From Mucilaginibacter sp. (GTDB lineage: Bacteria > Bacteroidota > Bacteroidia > Sphingobacteriales > Sphingobacteriaceae), in NCBI GenBank assembly GCA_030445275.1, contig JAUCSE010000069.1, forward strand, positions 162,076 to 226,075: a stretch of DNA of 64,000 nt, read 5' to 3'. The notes under the pieces were generated by a model. The model saw nothing but the letters and a program-made list of their open reading frames with translations, did no database searches and had not been told where the DNA came from. Numbering within the stretch: position 1 is the stretch's first letter; every line of letters starts with the position of its first letter. A program made the translations under genes and the position numbers. This document shows positions 31,245 to 40,395 of the stretch, piece by piece.

Positions 31245-33467
31245 ATGAAAGAATTAGTGATTGACCTGGAAGCGGAAAAAAATGAGATATTAAAAAGATA
31301 TCGTGCTTTGCTGCGTGCCTGTAAATCAACCATGCAAAAAGGCGATAAACGCATGATACGCAAGGCATTTGATATGGCCCTGGAAAGTCATAAAGATATG
31401 CGCCGTAAAAGCGGCGAGCCTTATATATACCACCCTATTGCTGTTGCCCAGATAGCTGCCGAAGAAATTGGTTTGGGTACCACCTCCATAGTATGTGCTC
31501 TGTTGCATGATGTGGTTGAAGACACCAACATGACGCTGGATGATATTGAGATGGAATTTGGCAAAAAGGTGGCCAAAATCATCGACGGATTAACCAAAAT
31601 ATCGGGTGTATTTGATACCAATAGCTCCTTACAGGCCGAAAATTTCCGTAAAATGCTGCTCACCCTTGCCGATGATGTGCGGGTGATATTGATAAAACTA
31701 GCCGACCGCCTGCATAATATGCGTACCATGGAGTTTATGCCGCGCGATAAGCAGCTTAAACTATCATCAGAAACTGTATATCTGTATGCGCCGCTAGCCC
31801 ACAGGCTGGGCTTATATACCATCAAATCTGAACTGGAAGACCTGTCCATGAAATACATGGAAAGGGAAACTTATCAGTTCATCAAAAACAAACTGAACGA
31901 GAAAAAAGCTGAGCGCGAAAAGTTTATCCGTGATTTTATTGAACCGGTAAGGAAAGTATTGGTGGGCCAGGGGCTGGAGGCCGATCTGTTTGGCAGGCCA
32001 AAATCCATCCACTCCATCTGGAACAAGATGAAGAAAAAATCAATACCTTTTGAAGAGGTATATGATCTTTTTGCCATCAGGGTGATATTGGATAGCACGC
32101 CCGAAAACGAAAAAGCCGATTGCTGGAAGGCATACTCCATAGTTACCGATCTGTACCGCCCTAATCCTGATAGATTGCGCGACTGGATATCATCGCCAAA
32201 AGCTAACGGATACGAGTCCTTACACACCACCGTAATGGGCCCACGCGGGCAATGGGTTGAGGTACAAATACGTACCAAGCGAATGAACGAAATTGCCGAA
32301 AAGGGCTTTGCTGCGCATTGGAAATATAAAGAATCGTCAACTGATAGTGGTCTTGATCAATGGGTGCAAAAGGTTAGGGATATGCTTAAAAACCCCGACT
32401 CCAACGCGCTTGACTTTTTGGATGATTTCAAGATGAACCTTTTCAGCGATGAAATATTCATTTTTACGCCAAAAGGCGCACTTATTCAGTTACCATTAAA
32501 TGCCACCGCGCTCGATTTTGCTTTTGAGATACATACCGATGTAGGTGCAAGCTGTATTGGCGCCAAAGTAAACCATAAACTGGTACCGCTGAGCTATAAA
32601 CTGCAAAACGGCGATCAGGTAGAAATCATCACCTCGGGCAAGCAAACGCCTAAGGAAGACTGGCTAAACTTTGTGGTTACTGCAAAAGCCAAAGCCAAAA
32701 TAAAATCAGCCTTAAAAGAAGAAAAACGGAAAATTGCAGAGGATGGCAAGGAGATACTGGAACGTAAATTAAAATCGCTCAAGATTACCTATAACTCTGA
32801 AAACATACACAAGCTGAGCTATTTCTTTAAGCTAGGATCAACCCAGGACCTTTTTTACAATATCGCCAAGGGCGTTATTGATATGAAGGATTTGAAAGAC
32901 TACCAGATTTCAGAAAAAACCGTTGAGAACAAACCTCAGGATAAAATAGAGCAGGAACAGGTACAAAGCCTGCTGCGCAATATCAAAACCAAAGACAGCG
33001 ACATACTGCTTATTGGCGAGGATATGCAAAAGATTGACTATAAGCTGGCCAATTGCTGCAACCCTATCCCTGGCGATGACGTGTTTGGCTTTGTTACCGT
33101 AAGCGATGGTATAAAAATACACCGTACCAACTGCCCTAATGCGGCCAAACTGATGGCCAACTACGGCTACCGTATTGTAAAAGCCCGGTGGACCAACCAA
33201 CAGGAGCTTGCGTTTTTAACCGGCTTACGTATTACCGGCATTGATGATGTAGGGCTGATCAATAAATTGACCACCGTAATATCGCAGGACTTTAAAGTGA
33301 ATATACGTTCCATTACAGTTGATAGTGATAACGGTATTTTTGAGGGCTCCCTGATGGTATATGTAAACGACACCGAACATTTAGATAATTTGATCAAAAA
33401 CTTAAAGCTAGTTAAAGGTATTACGGCTGTTAACCGCTTTGATTCGATCATTGAAAAAGCTTCTTAA
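31245..33467 (+). CDS. rsh: bifunctional (p)ppGpp synthetase/hydrolase
   Basis: A 740-residue long RSH protein. The HD hydrolase domain has H63, H88-D89 (LLHDVVEDT) and D154 (LADRLHNMR), so hydrolysis should be active. The synthetase domain (about 240-365) keeps GRPKSIHSIWNKM, DLFAIRVI and SPKANGYESLHTTV. A TGS domain (about 405-465), a Cys-containing segment (NCCNPIPGDDVFGF) and a C-terminal ACT domain (about 660-736) follow. It would set the stringent-response alarmone level. It is divergent from the DUF4294 operon and 143 bases upstream of fur, with a family F hairpin between. Confidence 0.96.
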   Translation: MKELVIDLEAEKNEILKRYRALLRACKSTMQKGDKRMIRKAFDMALESHKDMRRKSGEPYIYHPIAVAQIAAEEIGLGTTSIVCALLHDVVEDTNMTLDDIEMEFGKKVAKIIDGLTKISGVFDTNSSLQAENFRKMLLTLADDVRVILIKLADRLHNMRTMEFMPRDKQLKLSSETVYLYAPLAHRLGLYTIKSELEDLSMKYMERETYQFIKNKLNEKKAEREKFIRDFIEPVRKVLVGQGLEADLFGRPKSIHSIWNKMKKKSIPFEEVYDLFAIRVILDSTPENEKADCWKAYSIVTDLYRPNPDRLRDWISSPKANGYESLHTTVMGPRGQWVEVQIRTKRMNEIAEKGFAAHWKYKESSTDSGLDQWVQKVRDMLKNPDSNALDFLDDFKMNLFSDEIFIFTPKGALIQLPLNATALDFAFEIHTDVGASCIGAKVNHKLVPLSYKLQNGDQVEIITSGKQTPKEDWLNFVVTAKAKAKIKSALKEEKRKIAEDGKEILERKLKSLKITYNSENIHKLSYFFKLGSTQDLFYNIAKGVIDMKDLKDYQISEKTVENKPQDKIEQEQVQSLLRNIKTKDSDILLIGEDMQKIDYKLANCCNPIPGDDVFGFVTVSDGIKIHRTNCPNAAKLMANYGYRIVKARWTNQQELAFLTGLRITGIDDVGLINKLTTVISQDFKVNIRSITVDSDNGIFEGSLMVYVNDTEHLDNLIKNLKLVKGITAVNRFDSIIEKAS

Positions 33468-33479
33468 AAAAAGAAGTTA

Positions 33480-33557
33480 GAATTAAGAGACAAGAATCAA
33501 GATCTTAAAATCAGTTCAAAAACATTTTTTGAATTATAAGTTCTTGTCTCTTGATTC
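33480..33557. repeat. family F inverted repeat
   Basis: GAATTAAGAGACAAGAA (33480-33496) pairs with TTCTTGTCTCTTGATTC (33541-33557) with one mismatch over 17 bases. Extra arm-like units flank it (CAAGAATCAAGA; TTTCCTGATTCTA). It lies between rsh and fur and may act as a terminator. Confidence 0.75.
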
Positions 33558-33584
33558 TCATTTCCTGATTCTATCTTTTATTAA

Positions 33585-33592
33585 TAACTTTG
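33585..33592 (+). promoter_or_regulatory. -7 promoter box of fur
   Basis: TAACTTTG fits TAnnTTTG and lies 18 bases before the ATG at 33611. Confidence 0.5.
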
Positions 33593-33610
33593 TTCCCTTA
33601 ATAGACTAAT

Positions 33611-34078
33611 ATGCCTCAACAGGATACTATAGCGTTGGTTAAAAAAATTTTCGAGGCTTACCTTGAAAATAAGAACCTGCGTAAAACGCCCGAGCGTTTT
33701 GCTATACTCGAGGAAATTTACTCGCGTACTGATCACTTTGATGTGGAATCATTATACATCCACATGAAAAATAAAAAATACCGTGTAAGCCGTGCTACTG
33801 TTTACAACACGCTGGAACTGCTGGTATCATGCGATCTGGTGACCAAACACCAGTTCGGTAAAAACATGGCCCAGTTCGAAAAATCTTACGGCTATAAACA
33901 GCATGATCATATTATTTGTATTGACTGTGGTAAGGTAGTTGAATTTTGCGACCCCCGTATACAGCAGATACAAAGCATGATGGGCGATATTTTGAAATTC
34001 GAGATTAAACACCACTCTTTAAATCTTTACGGCAACTGCTCCAAATTAAGAGAGGGTAATTGTGACAGAAAAGCATAA
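33611..34078 (+). CDS. Fur family transcriptional repressor
   Basis: A 155-residue Fur-fold regulator. A winged-helix N-terminus (about 10-85; RVSRATVYNTLELL is the recognition helix) is followed by the metal dimer domain. HDHIICIDCGKVVEF has the C103-x-x-C106 pair, and C143 and C151 form the second pair of the structural zinc site. The regulatory-site histidines lie in KQHDHI and HH (134-135). Which metal or stress it senses cannot be decided. It is 39 bases upstream of purA, and a -7 box overlaps the end of the gene, so purA also has its own promoter. Confidence 0.9.
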   Translation: MPQQDTIALVKKIFEAYLENKNLRKTPERFAILEEIYSRTDHFDVESLYIHMKNKKYRVSRATVYNTLELLVSCDLVTKHQFGKNMAQFEKSYGYKQHDHIICIDCGKVVEFCDPRIQQIQSMMGDILKFEIKHHSLNLYGNCSKLREGNCDRKA

Positions 34079-34083
34079 CTTTG
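34076..34083 (+). promoter_or_regulatory. -7 promoter box of purA
   Basis: TAACTTTG overlaps the stop codon of fur and lies 34 bases before the purA ATG. It suggests purA is not only read through from fur. Confidence 0.45.
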
Positions 34084-34117
34084 CCACCCTTAATATTATT
34101 ACTCTGAAATTACATAA

Positions 34118-35395
34118 ATGGCTGTTGACGTATTATTAGGCCTCCAGTGGGGCGATGAAGGTAAAGGAAAAATTGTTGACGTGCTTAGCGCAGGTTATGA
34201 CCTGATAGCACGTTTCCAGGGCGGCCCAAATGCCGGGCATACTTTAGAATTTGATGGTAAAAAATTCGTACTTAATACCATCCCCTCGGGCATATTTTTT
34301 GAAAATACCATGAACCTTATAGGTAATGGTGTAGTAATTGACCCAATCACCCTTAAAAAGGAAATAGATAAATTAAAGGATGCCGGGCATGATCTTTTAG
34401 CTAAAAAGAACTTACTTATTGCTAAAAAAGCACACTTGATATTGCCTACTCACCAATTGCTTGATGCTGCATCTGAGAAAAAAATGGGTGATGGTAAAAT
34501 AGGTTCAACTTTAAAAGGTATAGGCCCTACCTATATGGATAAAACTGGTCGTAATGGCCTGCGTATTGGCGATATTACCCTACCCGATTTTAAGGAACGC
34601 TACCAGAAATTAGTCGACAAGCATACAGCTATGCTAAAAGCGATGTACGGTGAAGTTGCCGATTTTTCTGAACGTGAGCAAGCATTTTTTGAAGCTATTG
34701 AATTTCTTAAAAAATTCCCGCTTGTTGATTCTGAACATCTGGTTAACAATTACATAAAACAAGGTAAAAAAGTATTGGCCGAAGGTGCACAGGGTGCCAT
34801 GCTCGATATTGATTTCGGTTCATACCCTTTCGTTACTTCGTCAAACACAACCGCTGCTGGTGCCTGTACTGGTTTAGGTATAGCTCCACAGCAAATTGGT
34901 GATGTAATAGGTATTTTTAAAGCCTACTGCACCCGTGTTGGCGGTGGCCCCTTCCCTACTGAACTGGAAGATGAAACAGGCGAAGAATTACGCCGTATAG
35001 GCCACGAGTTTGGCGCTACCACCGGAAGGCCACGCCGTACCGGATGGATTGACCTGCCGGCTTTAAAATACGCCATCATGCTTAATGGTGTTACCCAACT
35101 GGTAATGACCAAGGCCGATGTTCTAAGCGGTTTTGATAAAATATATGCCTGTACCCACTACAACTATTTAGGCGAAAAAATTGATTACATGCCTTACGAT
35201 ATTTGTTCAGTAAGCCCTGAACCAATTTTAAAAGAAATTGACGGCTGGAATGAAGATTTAACCGGCATTACCAAACTATCTGAGATCCCGGCCAAACTAC
35301 AATCATACATTGATTATTTAGAGGTCGAACTGGGTGTTCCAGTAAAATATCTTTCTGTAGGTCCGGATAGGAAACAGACACTGGTATTACATTAA
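34118..35395 (+). CDS. purA: adenylosuccinate synthase
   Basis: A 425-residue enzyme of normal length. The N-terminal GTP loop GLQWGDEGKGKIVD, then GGPNAGHT, the KIGSTLKGIGPTYMDK loop, GAQGAMLDIDFGSYPFVTSS and GRPRRTGW are all intact. It joins IMP and aspartate with GTP to make adenylosuccinate. It lies downstream of fur and is closed by a strong terminator at 35433. Confidence 0.98.
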   Translation: MAVDVLLGLQWGDEGKGKIVDVLSAGYDLIARFQGGPNAGHTLEFDGKKFVLNTIPSGIFFENTMNLIGNGVVIDPITLKKEIDKLKDAGHDLLAKKNLLIAKKAHLILPTHQLLDAASEKKMGDGKIGSTLKGIGPTYMDKTGRNGLRIGDITLPDFKERYQKLVDKHTAMLKAMYGEVADFSEREQAFFEAIEFLKKFPLVDSEHLVNNYIKQGKKVLAEGAQGAMLDIDFGSYPFVTSSNTTAAGACTGLGIAPQQIGDVIGIFKAYCTRVGGGPFPTELEDETGEELRRIGHEFGATTGRPRRTGWIDLPALKYAIMLNGVTQLVMTKADVLSGFDKIYACTHYNYLGEKIDYMPYDICSVSPEPILKEIDGWNEDLTGITKLSEIPAKLQSYIDYLEVELGVPVKYLSVGPDRKQTLVLH

Positions 35396-35432
35396 TTTTA
35401 CGTTGCTGTAAAACAGCAATCATCGTATTATT

Positions 35433-35467
35433 AAAAAGGCCGCATCATGCGGCCTTTTTACTTTTTT
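35433..35467 (+). terminator. rho-independent terminator of purA
   Basis: A perfect 12-bp stem AAAAAGGCCGCA (35433-35444) / TGCGGCCTTTTT (35448-35459) with a TCA loop and more T's after it. The ATG that opens the longest pabB frame (35447) lies in its loop and right arm. Confidence 0.88.
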
Positions 35468-35470
35468 GGT

Positions 35471-35478
35471 TATTTTTG
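35471..35478 (+). promoter_or_regulatory. -7 promoter box of pabB
   Basis: TATTTTTG fits TAnnTTTG and ends 4 bases before the proposed GTG start at 35483, so the mRNA may be nearly leaderless. Confidence 0.45.
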
Positions 35479-35482
35479 CCCG

Positions 35483-36751
35483 GTGATTATCCCAATTAAT
35501 AATCTGCCCCTTTTTAAACAAAAAGCCCTGCAATGGGCCGCATCATTTAATGCGGTATGCTACCTTGACTCCAACGGTTTTAATGATCCTTACGGCAAAT
35601 TTGATACACTGATAGCCATCGGTGTTAAAAATGAGATAACAACCGCAGCCGGGAATGCCTTTGATCAGTTAGAAACATTCCGCCAAAATAATCCAGGTTG
35701 GATAACCGGCTTTTTTGGTTATGACCTTAAAAATGAAACCGAACAGCTGTCATCCTCCAATCCTGATGAGTTACAGTTTCCGGATCTTTACTTTTTTGCG
35801 CCTCAGCATTTGATTGTTATTACGGGCGATCAAGTAGAGATCATGAGTGATGATCCCCAGCATGTTTTAAATCATATTGAGCAGCAGGAATTAACCAATA
35901 AAAATGTGCAACCGGCCATAACCTTACAAGCCCGTTTCAGCAAGCAGGAATATATGAATGCGGTTACAGGAATACAGGAACACATAAGCCGGGGCGATAT
36001 TTATGTGACCAACTTTTGTCAGGAATTTTTTGCCGAAAATGCGCTGATCAACCCGCTGGCTATATTTACACAGCTTAATCAAGTTTCGCCCAATCCGTTC
36101 AGTACTTTTTTTAAGTGGAAGAGGAATTATATACTCGGTGCATCGCCGGAACGTTTCCTGGCCAAACGGGGTGGTAAATTAATATCGCAGCCTATCAAAG
36201 GCACAGCCAAACGAGATGCTGATATACAGACTGATGAACTGGTAAAGCAGCAATTGCGCAATCACCCGAAAGAGCTACAAGAGAACGTAATGATAGTTGA
36301 CCTTGTACGCAACGATCTCACCAGGTCGGCCAAACAGGGCACTGTTAAAACCGAAGACCTGTTTGGTATTCACAGCTTTCAGTATGTGCATCAGATGATA
36401 TCAACCGTAGTATGCGAACTGCAGGACGAGATATCAGCCATACAAGCCATCAAAAACACTTTTCCTATGGGCAGCATGACCGGCGCACCCAAGATCAGTT
36501 CCATGCAATTAATGGAGGAGTATGAACGCAGCAAACGCGGTGTTTACTCAGGCGCAATCGGCTATTTTAGCCCCGATAATGATTTTGATTTTAATGTGGT
36601 GATCCGCACTTTGTTATATAATTCAACACGGCAATATCTGTCGTTCCATGCAGGCGGAGCCATAACCTACCATGCCGATCCTGAAAAGGAATATGAGGAG
36701 TGCCTGCTCAAAGCACAAGCGGTAATGGAAGTTTTGGGTGGATTGAAATAA
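35483..36751 (+). CDS. pabB: aminodeoxychorismate synthase component I
   Basis: 422 residues from GTG at 35483 (VIIPINNLPLFKQ). The ATG at 35447 lies inside the purA terminator and upstream of a promoter box, so I reject it as start. The C-terminal chorismate-binding domain has IQEHISRGDIYVTNFCQEF, PERFL, PIKGTAKR, ENVMIVDLVRNDL, MGSMTGAPK and FHAGGAITYHADPEKEY. PIKGT fits PabB or anthranilate synthase; the lack of trp genes nearby and the N-terminal shape favour PabB. It makes aminodeoxychorismate for folate with a PabA amidotransferase that is not in the window. Confidence 0.9.
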   Translation: MIIPINNLPLFKQKALQWAASFNAVCYLDSNGFNDPYGKFDTLIAIGVKNEITTAAGNAFDQLETFRQNNPGWITGFFGYDLKNETEQLSSSNPDELQFPDLYFFAPQHLIVITGDQVEIMSDDPQHVLNHIEQQELTNKNVQPAITLQARFSKQEYMNAVTGIQEHISRGDIYVTNFCQEFFAENALINPLAIFTQLNQVSPNPFSTFFKWKRNYILGASPERFLAKRGGKLISQPIKGTAKRDADIQTDELVKQQLRNHPKELQENVMIVDLVRNDLTRSAKQGTVKTEDLFGIHSFQYVHQMISTVVCELQDEISAIQAIKNTFPMGSMTGAPKISSMQLMEEYERSKRGVYSGAIGYFSPDNDFDFNVVIRTLLYNSTRQYLSFHAGGAITYHADPEKEYEECLLKAQAVMEVLGGLK

Positions 36752-36756
36752 CTGCC

Positions 36757-36870
36757 CGTCATTGCGAGGCACGAAGCAATCTCTACATAGGCAGGTCAAT
36801 AAAATATAAGGTCATTGCTTAGCAACTCGCTCTGTATAGCATAGAGATTGCTTCGTACCTCGCAATGACG
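36757..36870. repeat. family A inverted repeat, copy 3
   Basis: Terminal repeats CGTCATTGCGAGG (36757-36769) and CCTCGCAATGACG (36858-36870) are exact inverses. The pairing extends inward (CACGAAGCAATCTC against GAGATTGCTTCGTA), so this is the best-preserved copy. It lies between the convergent pabB and DUF2071 genes. Confidence 0.9.
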
Positions 36871-36894
36871 CATCTTTTATCTTTTGATTGTTTT

Positions 36895-37632
36895 TTAAGC
36901 CCCGGGCGCTATTAATATCCTATCCCCCATCCTCACTTTAATATCTGATCCGAAGGCAAAAAATGCAGAAACAGGTTCACGTTCCAGGTAGGGTTTAAAA
37001 GCTTCGCCATAAAGGCCGGCAACATCAGCATCAAAAATCCAATCTTTCACCACGCCTGTTTGCCAGGAAATATGCTCCACCTGATACTCCATTGTACTGG
37101 AACTGCTTAATTTATTGTAGCCCCAGTAATGCTCCAGGATAAACTCTTCGGGGCTACCGGGTTTAATGTCTAAAAGCTGATTACTTACAGTTGTGCCAAG
37201 TTTATTCCATTTACCATTAAACTTCCACTCGTATGTATATTGGGTATAGTCGTCAGGCAAAACCGTAATGGAGCTGCGCATGGGCAGTGCACGGTAATGT
37301 TCTTTATATAAATTATTGGCAATAAGAGCTATCATGCTTTTGGGTACAATTTCGCTCACAAAAACAGTCCCGCGTTTCCATTCCGTACCGTTAAAATGTT
37401 TTATATAAAAGCGCAGGTTTACTTCCTCGAAATTAATATGCCAAGGCCATTTGATACCGAGCACCCTGGTATCCAGAAACATAAACCCAACCATACTCAC
37501 CAATGCTTTACCCTGCCACAGGTCAAGTACGGTACCGGGTGGCAAATAAGGATCTAACACCTGCGGATCAACCTCATAATTAAGCATTACCAGATTTTTC
37601 CATTGCGCCTGTAAAAACTGACGTTTAGCCAT
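36895..37632 (-). CDS. DUF2071 domain-containing protein (YqjF-like)
   Basis: A 245-residue protein typical of DUF2071: it starts FLQAQWKNLVMLNYEVDP, then YLPPGTVLDLWQGKALVSMVGFMF, then FEEVNLRFYI. The fold is related to acetoacetate decarboxylase, but no catalytic lysine is assigned and the function is unknown. Single-gene unit, flanked by a family A repeat downstream and a family E hairpin upstream. Confidence 0.9.
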   Translation of the reverse strand: MAKRQFLQAQWKNLVMLNYEVDPQVLDPYLPPGTVLDLWQGKALVSMVGFMFLDTRVLGIKWPWHINFEEVNLRFYIKHFNGTEWKRGTVFVSEIVPKSMIALIANNLYKEHYRALPMRSSITVLPDDYTQYTYEWKFNGKWNKLGTTVSNQLLDIKPGSPEEFILEHYWGYNKLSSSSTMEYQVEHISWQTGVVKDWIFDADVAGLYGEAFKPYLEREPVSAFFAFGSDIKVRMGDRILIAPGA

Positions 37633-37637
37633 GGGAG

Positions 37638-37732
37638 TACTGAGTTTTGAGTTCTAGGTTTGCTTATTTCGTTTTAACTTTTGAGCATCGTTTTTTTTAC
37701 TCACTACTCAAAACTTATAACTCAAAACCAAC
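37638..37732. repeat. family E inverted repeat (TTTTGAGT type)
   Basis: TACTGAGTTTTGAGTTCTAG on the left and ACTCACTACTCAAAACTTATAA with CTCAAAACCA on the right form an imperfect long hairpin between DUF2071 and the M48 gene. A related hairpin is at 60046-60125. Confidence 0.65.
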
Positions 37733-38533
37733 TCACGGTTTGTAATATTTCATTGCTTCGGGTATCCGGTTCTGGATGTCTTGAATACGGGTTGCATCGG
37801 CTGGGTGTGTGCTTAAAAGTTCAGGTTGGGCACCGCCTTTGTTTTGGGCTGCCATACGTTGCCAAAAAGCAACTGCGTTATGCGGGTCATAGCCAGCCAT
37901 GGCCATAAAAGTAAGGCCTAAACGATCGGCCTCTGATTCCTGGCTACGGGAATATTTTAGTAACACCAAATTGCCACCAACACCATAAAGCTGATTTATT
38001 ATGCCTTGCGTTGCCGATGATTGTCCTGCTGTGGCTACACCTACCGCTCCGCCAACACCCTGTACAGCCATTTGCTGTGATATACGCTCGGCAGAGTGCC
38101 TTGCTATAGCATGTCCAATTTCGTGGCCCATTACAACCGCCAGGTAAGCATCAGTATTAGCTACGGGCAATAAGCCGCTGTATACAGCAACCTTACCACC
38201 GGGCATGCACCAGGCGTTAACTTCGCTGCTTTGTATCAGATTAAATTCCCATTGAAAGCTATATTGATTACCATAACCATTATCATTCAAATAACGCTCA
38301 ATAGCAGCAGACAATCTACTACCTATCCTTTTAATGCGCTGGGCATCAGCACTGCTGGTTATTACTTTAGTTTTTGGATCAGTTAGTAGTTGCTTATAGC
38401 TTGCCGCAGCCGATTGGTTTACATCGGCATCACCAACCAGGCTTAGTTGCCGGCGGCCGGTTAACGGAACTGTTGAACAGGAGTACAATGCAATGACGAT
38501 GATCAATGCAAGAGCAGGCTTGAATTTTTTCAT
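37733..38533 (-). CDS. M48 family metallopeptidase (lipoprotein)
   Basis: A 266-residue protein. A lipoprotein signal peptide leads to Cys19 (ALYSCS). The zinc motif is H137-E138-x-x-H141 (GHEIGHAIARH), and the third ligand is in SQESEADRLG. The family includes LoiP/BepA-type periplasmic proteases that act on outer-membrane protein assembly. It lies 5 bases downstream of plsY on the same strand and may be co-transcribed with it. Confidence 0.92.
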   Translation of the reverse strand: MKKFKPALALIIVIALYSCSTVPLTGRRQLSLVGDADVNQSAAASYKQLLTDPKTKVITSSADAQRIKRIGSRLSAAIERYLNDNGYGNQYSFQWEFNLIQSSEVNAWCMPGGKVAVYSGLLPVANTDAYLAVVMGHEIGHAIARHSAERISQQMAVQGVGGAVGVATAGQSSATQGIINQLYGVGGNLVLLKYSRSQESEADRLGLTFMAMAGYDPHNAVAFWQRMAAQNKGGAQPELLSTHPADATRIQDIQNRIPEAMKYYKP

Positions 38534-38538
38534 GGTGA

Positions 38539-39186
38539 TCAGGCAGTTTTTTTCTTAAAAAAATTAACTTTCGACTCTTTGCCCTTTAATAAGCGTTCAA
38601 TATTTTTTTGGTGCGTTACCAGTATCAGCAGGCATATACACATGCCATAAATAACTACCGACCTGATTGGGGTGGGGAATATAAACGAAACCCCTATAGG
38701 ATACATAAAGGCAGCGCAAATAGAGCTGAGCGATACATATCTTGTAATTAAAAGCACCACTACAAATACTACCACGCATAATAAAGCGGCATGTAAATGA
38801 ATAGCTAAAATCATTCCAAATAAAGTTGCAACCCCCTTGCCCCCTCTAAAGCCTGCAAAAATTGGAAACAAATGTCCCATTACCGCCGCTATACCTAAAG
38901 CAAGCGCATAGTTGGTATAAGCAGTTGAATTAGATGCCCCAGTGGTTGATACACCTATAAAATAAGCAAGGTTAGTGGCTGTCCAGCCCTTTAAAATATC
39001 GAGCAGCATTACCGGTATACCGGCCTTTTTTCCCAATACTCTGAATGTGTTGGTAGCACCGGCGTTACCGCTCCCATACTCCCTTACATCAATATCATAA
39101 AAAGCCAGCCCTATCCAAACGGCTGTGGGTATAGACCCGCAGAGATAAGCCAAAATGAGTGCTGAAACTGAATAAACGGTTATCAT
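38539..39186 (-). CDS. plsY: acyl-phosphate glycerol-3-phosphate acyltransferase
   Basis: A 215-residue membrane protein with about five helices. The three PlsY motifs are visible: CGSIPTAVWIG (first loop), REYGSGNAGATNTFRVLGK and GFRGGKGVATLFG. It transfers the acyl group from acyl-phosphate to glycerol-3-phosphate, the first step of phospholipid synthesis. The C-terminus is basic (KGKESKVNFFKKKTA). It is upstream of the M48 peptidase gene by 5 bases. Confidence 0.95.
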   Translation of the reverse strand: MITVYSVSALILAYLCGSIPTAVWIGLAFYDIDVREYGSGNAGATNTFRVLGKKAGIPVMLLDILKGWTATNLAYFIGVSTTGASNSTAYTNYALALGIAAVMGHLFPIFAGFRGGKGVATLFGMILAIHLHAALLCVVVFVVVLLITRYVSLSSICAAFMYPIGVSFIFPTPIRSVVIYGMCICLLILVTHQKNIERLLKGKESKVNFFKKKTA

Positions 39187-39298
39187 TTCCCTGCAATATT
39201 ACAAAATTGATACGGTACTAAATTTTTTATCATTCAATAAAATGCCAATCAATAAATTAAATTCTAAAATCCCCGAAGTCCTGGAATATATCTTTTGC

Positions 39299-40147
39299 TT
39301 AAAGCTTAATGGCTTTTAAACTAAGATCAAGACTTTTAATGGAGTGTGTTAATGCCCCAACTGATATATAATCAACCCCGCACATGGCGTACTCACGTAT
39401 ATTATCAATGGTGATACCACCTGATGCCTCAGTAATAAAGCGACCCTGAATAATATTAACCGCCTGCCTCAGATCGGTAAAACTAAAGTTATCCAGCAAT
39501 ATACGGTTTACCTGGCCGGCTTGTAAAACCTGGTCAAGCTCTTCCAGGTTCCTTACTTCAATTTCAATAGCCAGTTTTTTATGATGATCTGTTAAATACT
39601 GATTAGCACGCTCAATGGCCTGTCTAATACCGCCGGCATAATCAACATGATTATCCTTGATCAGTATCATATCATACAAGCCAAAGCGATGATTTACGCC
39701 TCCGCCAATCCGTACCGCCCATTTTTCAAGATAACGTAGTCCGGGAGTTGTTTTTCGAGTATCTAACACTTTTGCATTGGTACCTTCTAGCAGATCGACT
39801 ATTTTATGGGTTACTGTAGCAATCCCAGACATACGCTGCATACAATTTAATACCAGGCGTTCGGCTATTAAAATGCTTTGGGCGCTGCCCTCCACTTCAA
39901 ATGCGATGTCCTTCGGCTTTACAGCCGCACCATCATTTAAAAATATATTAACCTTAAGTCCGGCATCAACTACATTGAAAATTTCAACGGCCAGCTCAAT
40001 ACCTGCCAGTATACCTTCGTCTTTTACTAAAAGTTTTGCTTTACCAATGGTACCCGCGGGAATGGTTGATAATGAGGTATGGTCGCCATCACCTACATCT
40101 TCCTTCAGCGCTTCGGTTATAAAGTGGTGTATCAGTTCTTTGTCCAA
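39299..40147 (-). CDS. nadC: nicotinate-nucleotide diphosphorylase (carboxylating)
   Basis: A 282-residue quinolinate phosphoribosyltransferase. The order EDVGDGDHTS (N-term), AERLVLNCMQRMSGIAT, DTRKTTPGLRYLEKWAVRIGGGVNHRFGLYDMILIKDNH, and IEVEVRNLEELDQ-like IEIEVRNLEEL is canonical. It makes nicotinate mononucleotide from quinolinate and PRPP. The start codon is TTG at 40147; no ATG nearby fits. nadA/nadB are not in the window. Confidence 0.96.
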   Translation of the reverse strand: MDKELIHHFITEALKEDVGDGDHTSLSTIPAGTIGKAKLLVKDEGILAGIELAVEIFNVVDAGLKVNIFLNDGAAVKPKDIAFEVEGSAQSILIAERLVLNCMQRMSGIATVTHKIVDLLEGTNAKVLDTRKTTPGLRYLEKWAVRIGGGVNHRFGLYDMILIKDNHVDYAGGIRQAIERANQYLTDHHKKLAIEIEVRNLEELDQVLQAGQVNRILLDNFSFTDLRQAVNIIQGRFITEASGGITIDNIREYAMCGVDYISVGALTHSIKSLDLSLKAIKL

Positions 40148-40200
40148 GTGTATTACTTTTAAGTTTCAAAAGTAATAACATTTTTTGGATGAGGGAGGTT

Positions 40201-40389
40201 TTAGATGTGCAGATTTCAAATGTGCAAATGAGAATTGATATGCAGATTTCTTTTTTGTCTGAACCACGATTTTTAGGATTAAGGGATTTACAGGATTTTA
40301 TATCAAAATCCGAAGAATCTGATAAATCTGTTAAATCCCGGTTCAGACAAAAATATCTGCACATCTAAAATTTGCACATCTGCACATTT
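40201..40389. repeat. nested composite repeat: family D hairpin inside family C hairpin
   Basis: The outer arms are family C: GATGTGCAGATTTCAAATG (from 40204) and TCTGCACATCTAAAATTTGC with ATCTGCACATTT (40355-40389). The inner arms are family D: TTTTTGTCTGAACC (40252-40265) and GGTTCAGACAAAAA (40340-40353), an exact 14-bp inverted pair. GGGATTTA/TAAATCCC-like segments pair further inside. The block fills most of the gap between nadC and DUF4783. Confidence 0.85.
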
Positions 40390-40395
40390 AAAACC

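Noticed and set aside
40089..40364. 91-aa minus-strand frame upstream of nadC
   Set aside because: It runs through the C/D composite repeat and has Asp/Ser/Cys-biased repeats; not a gene.
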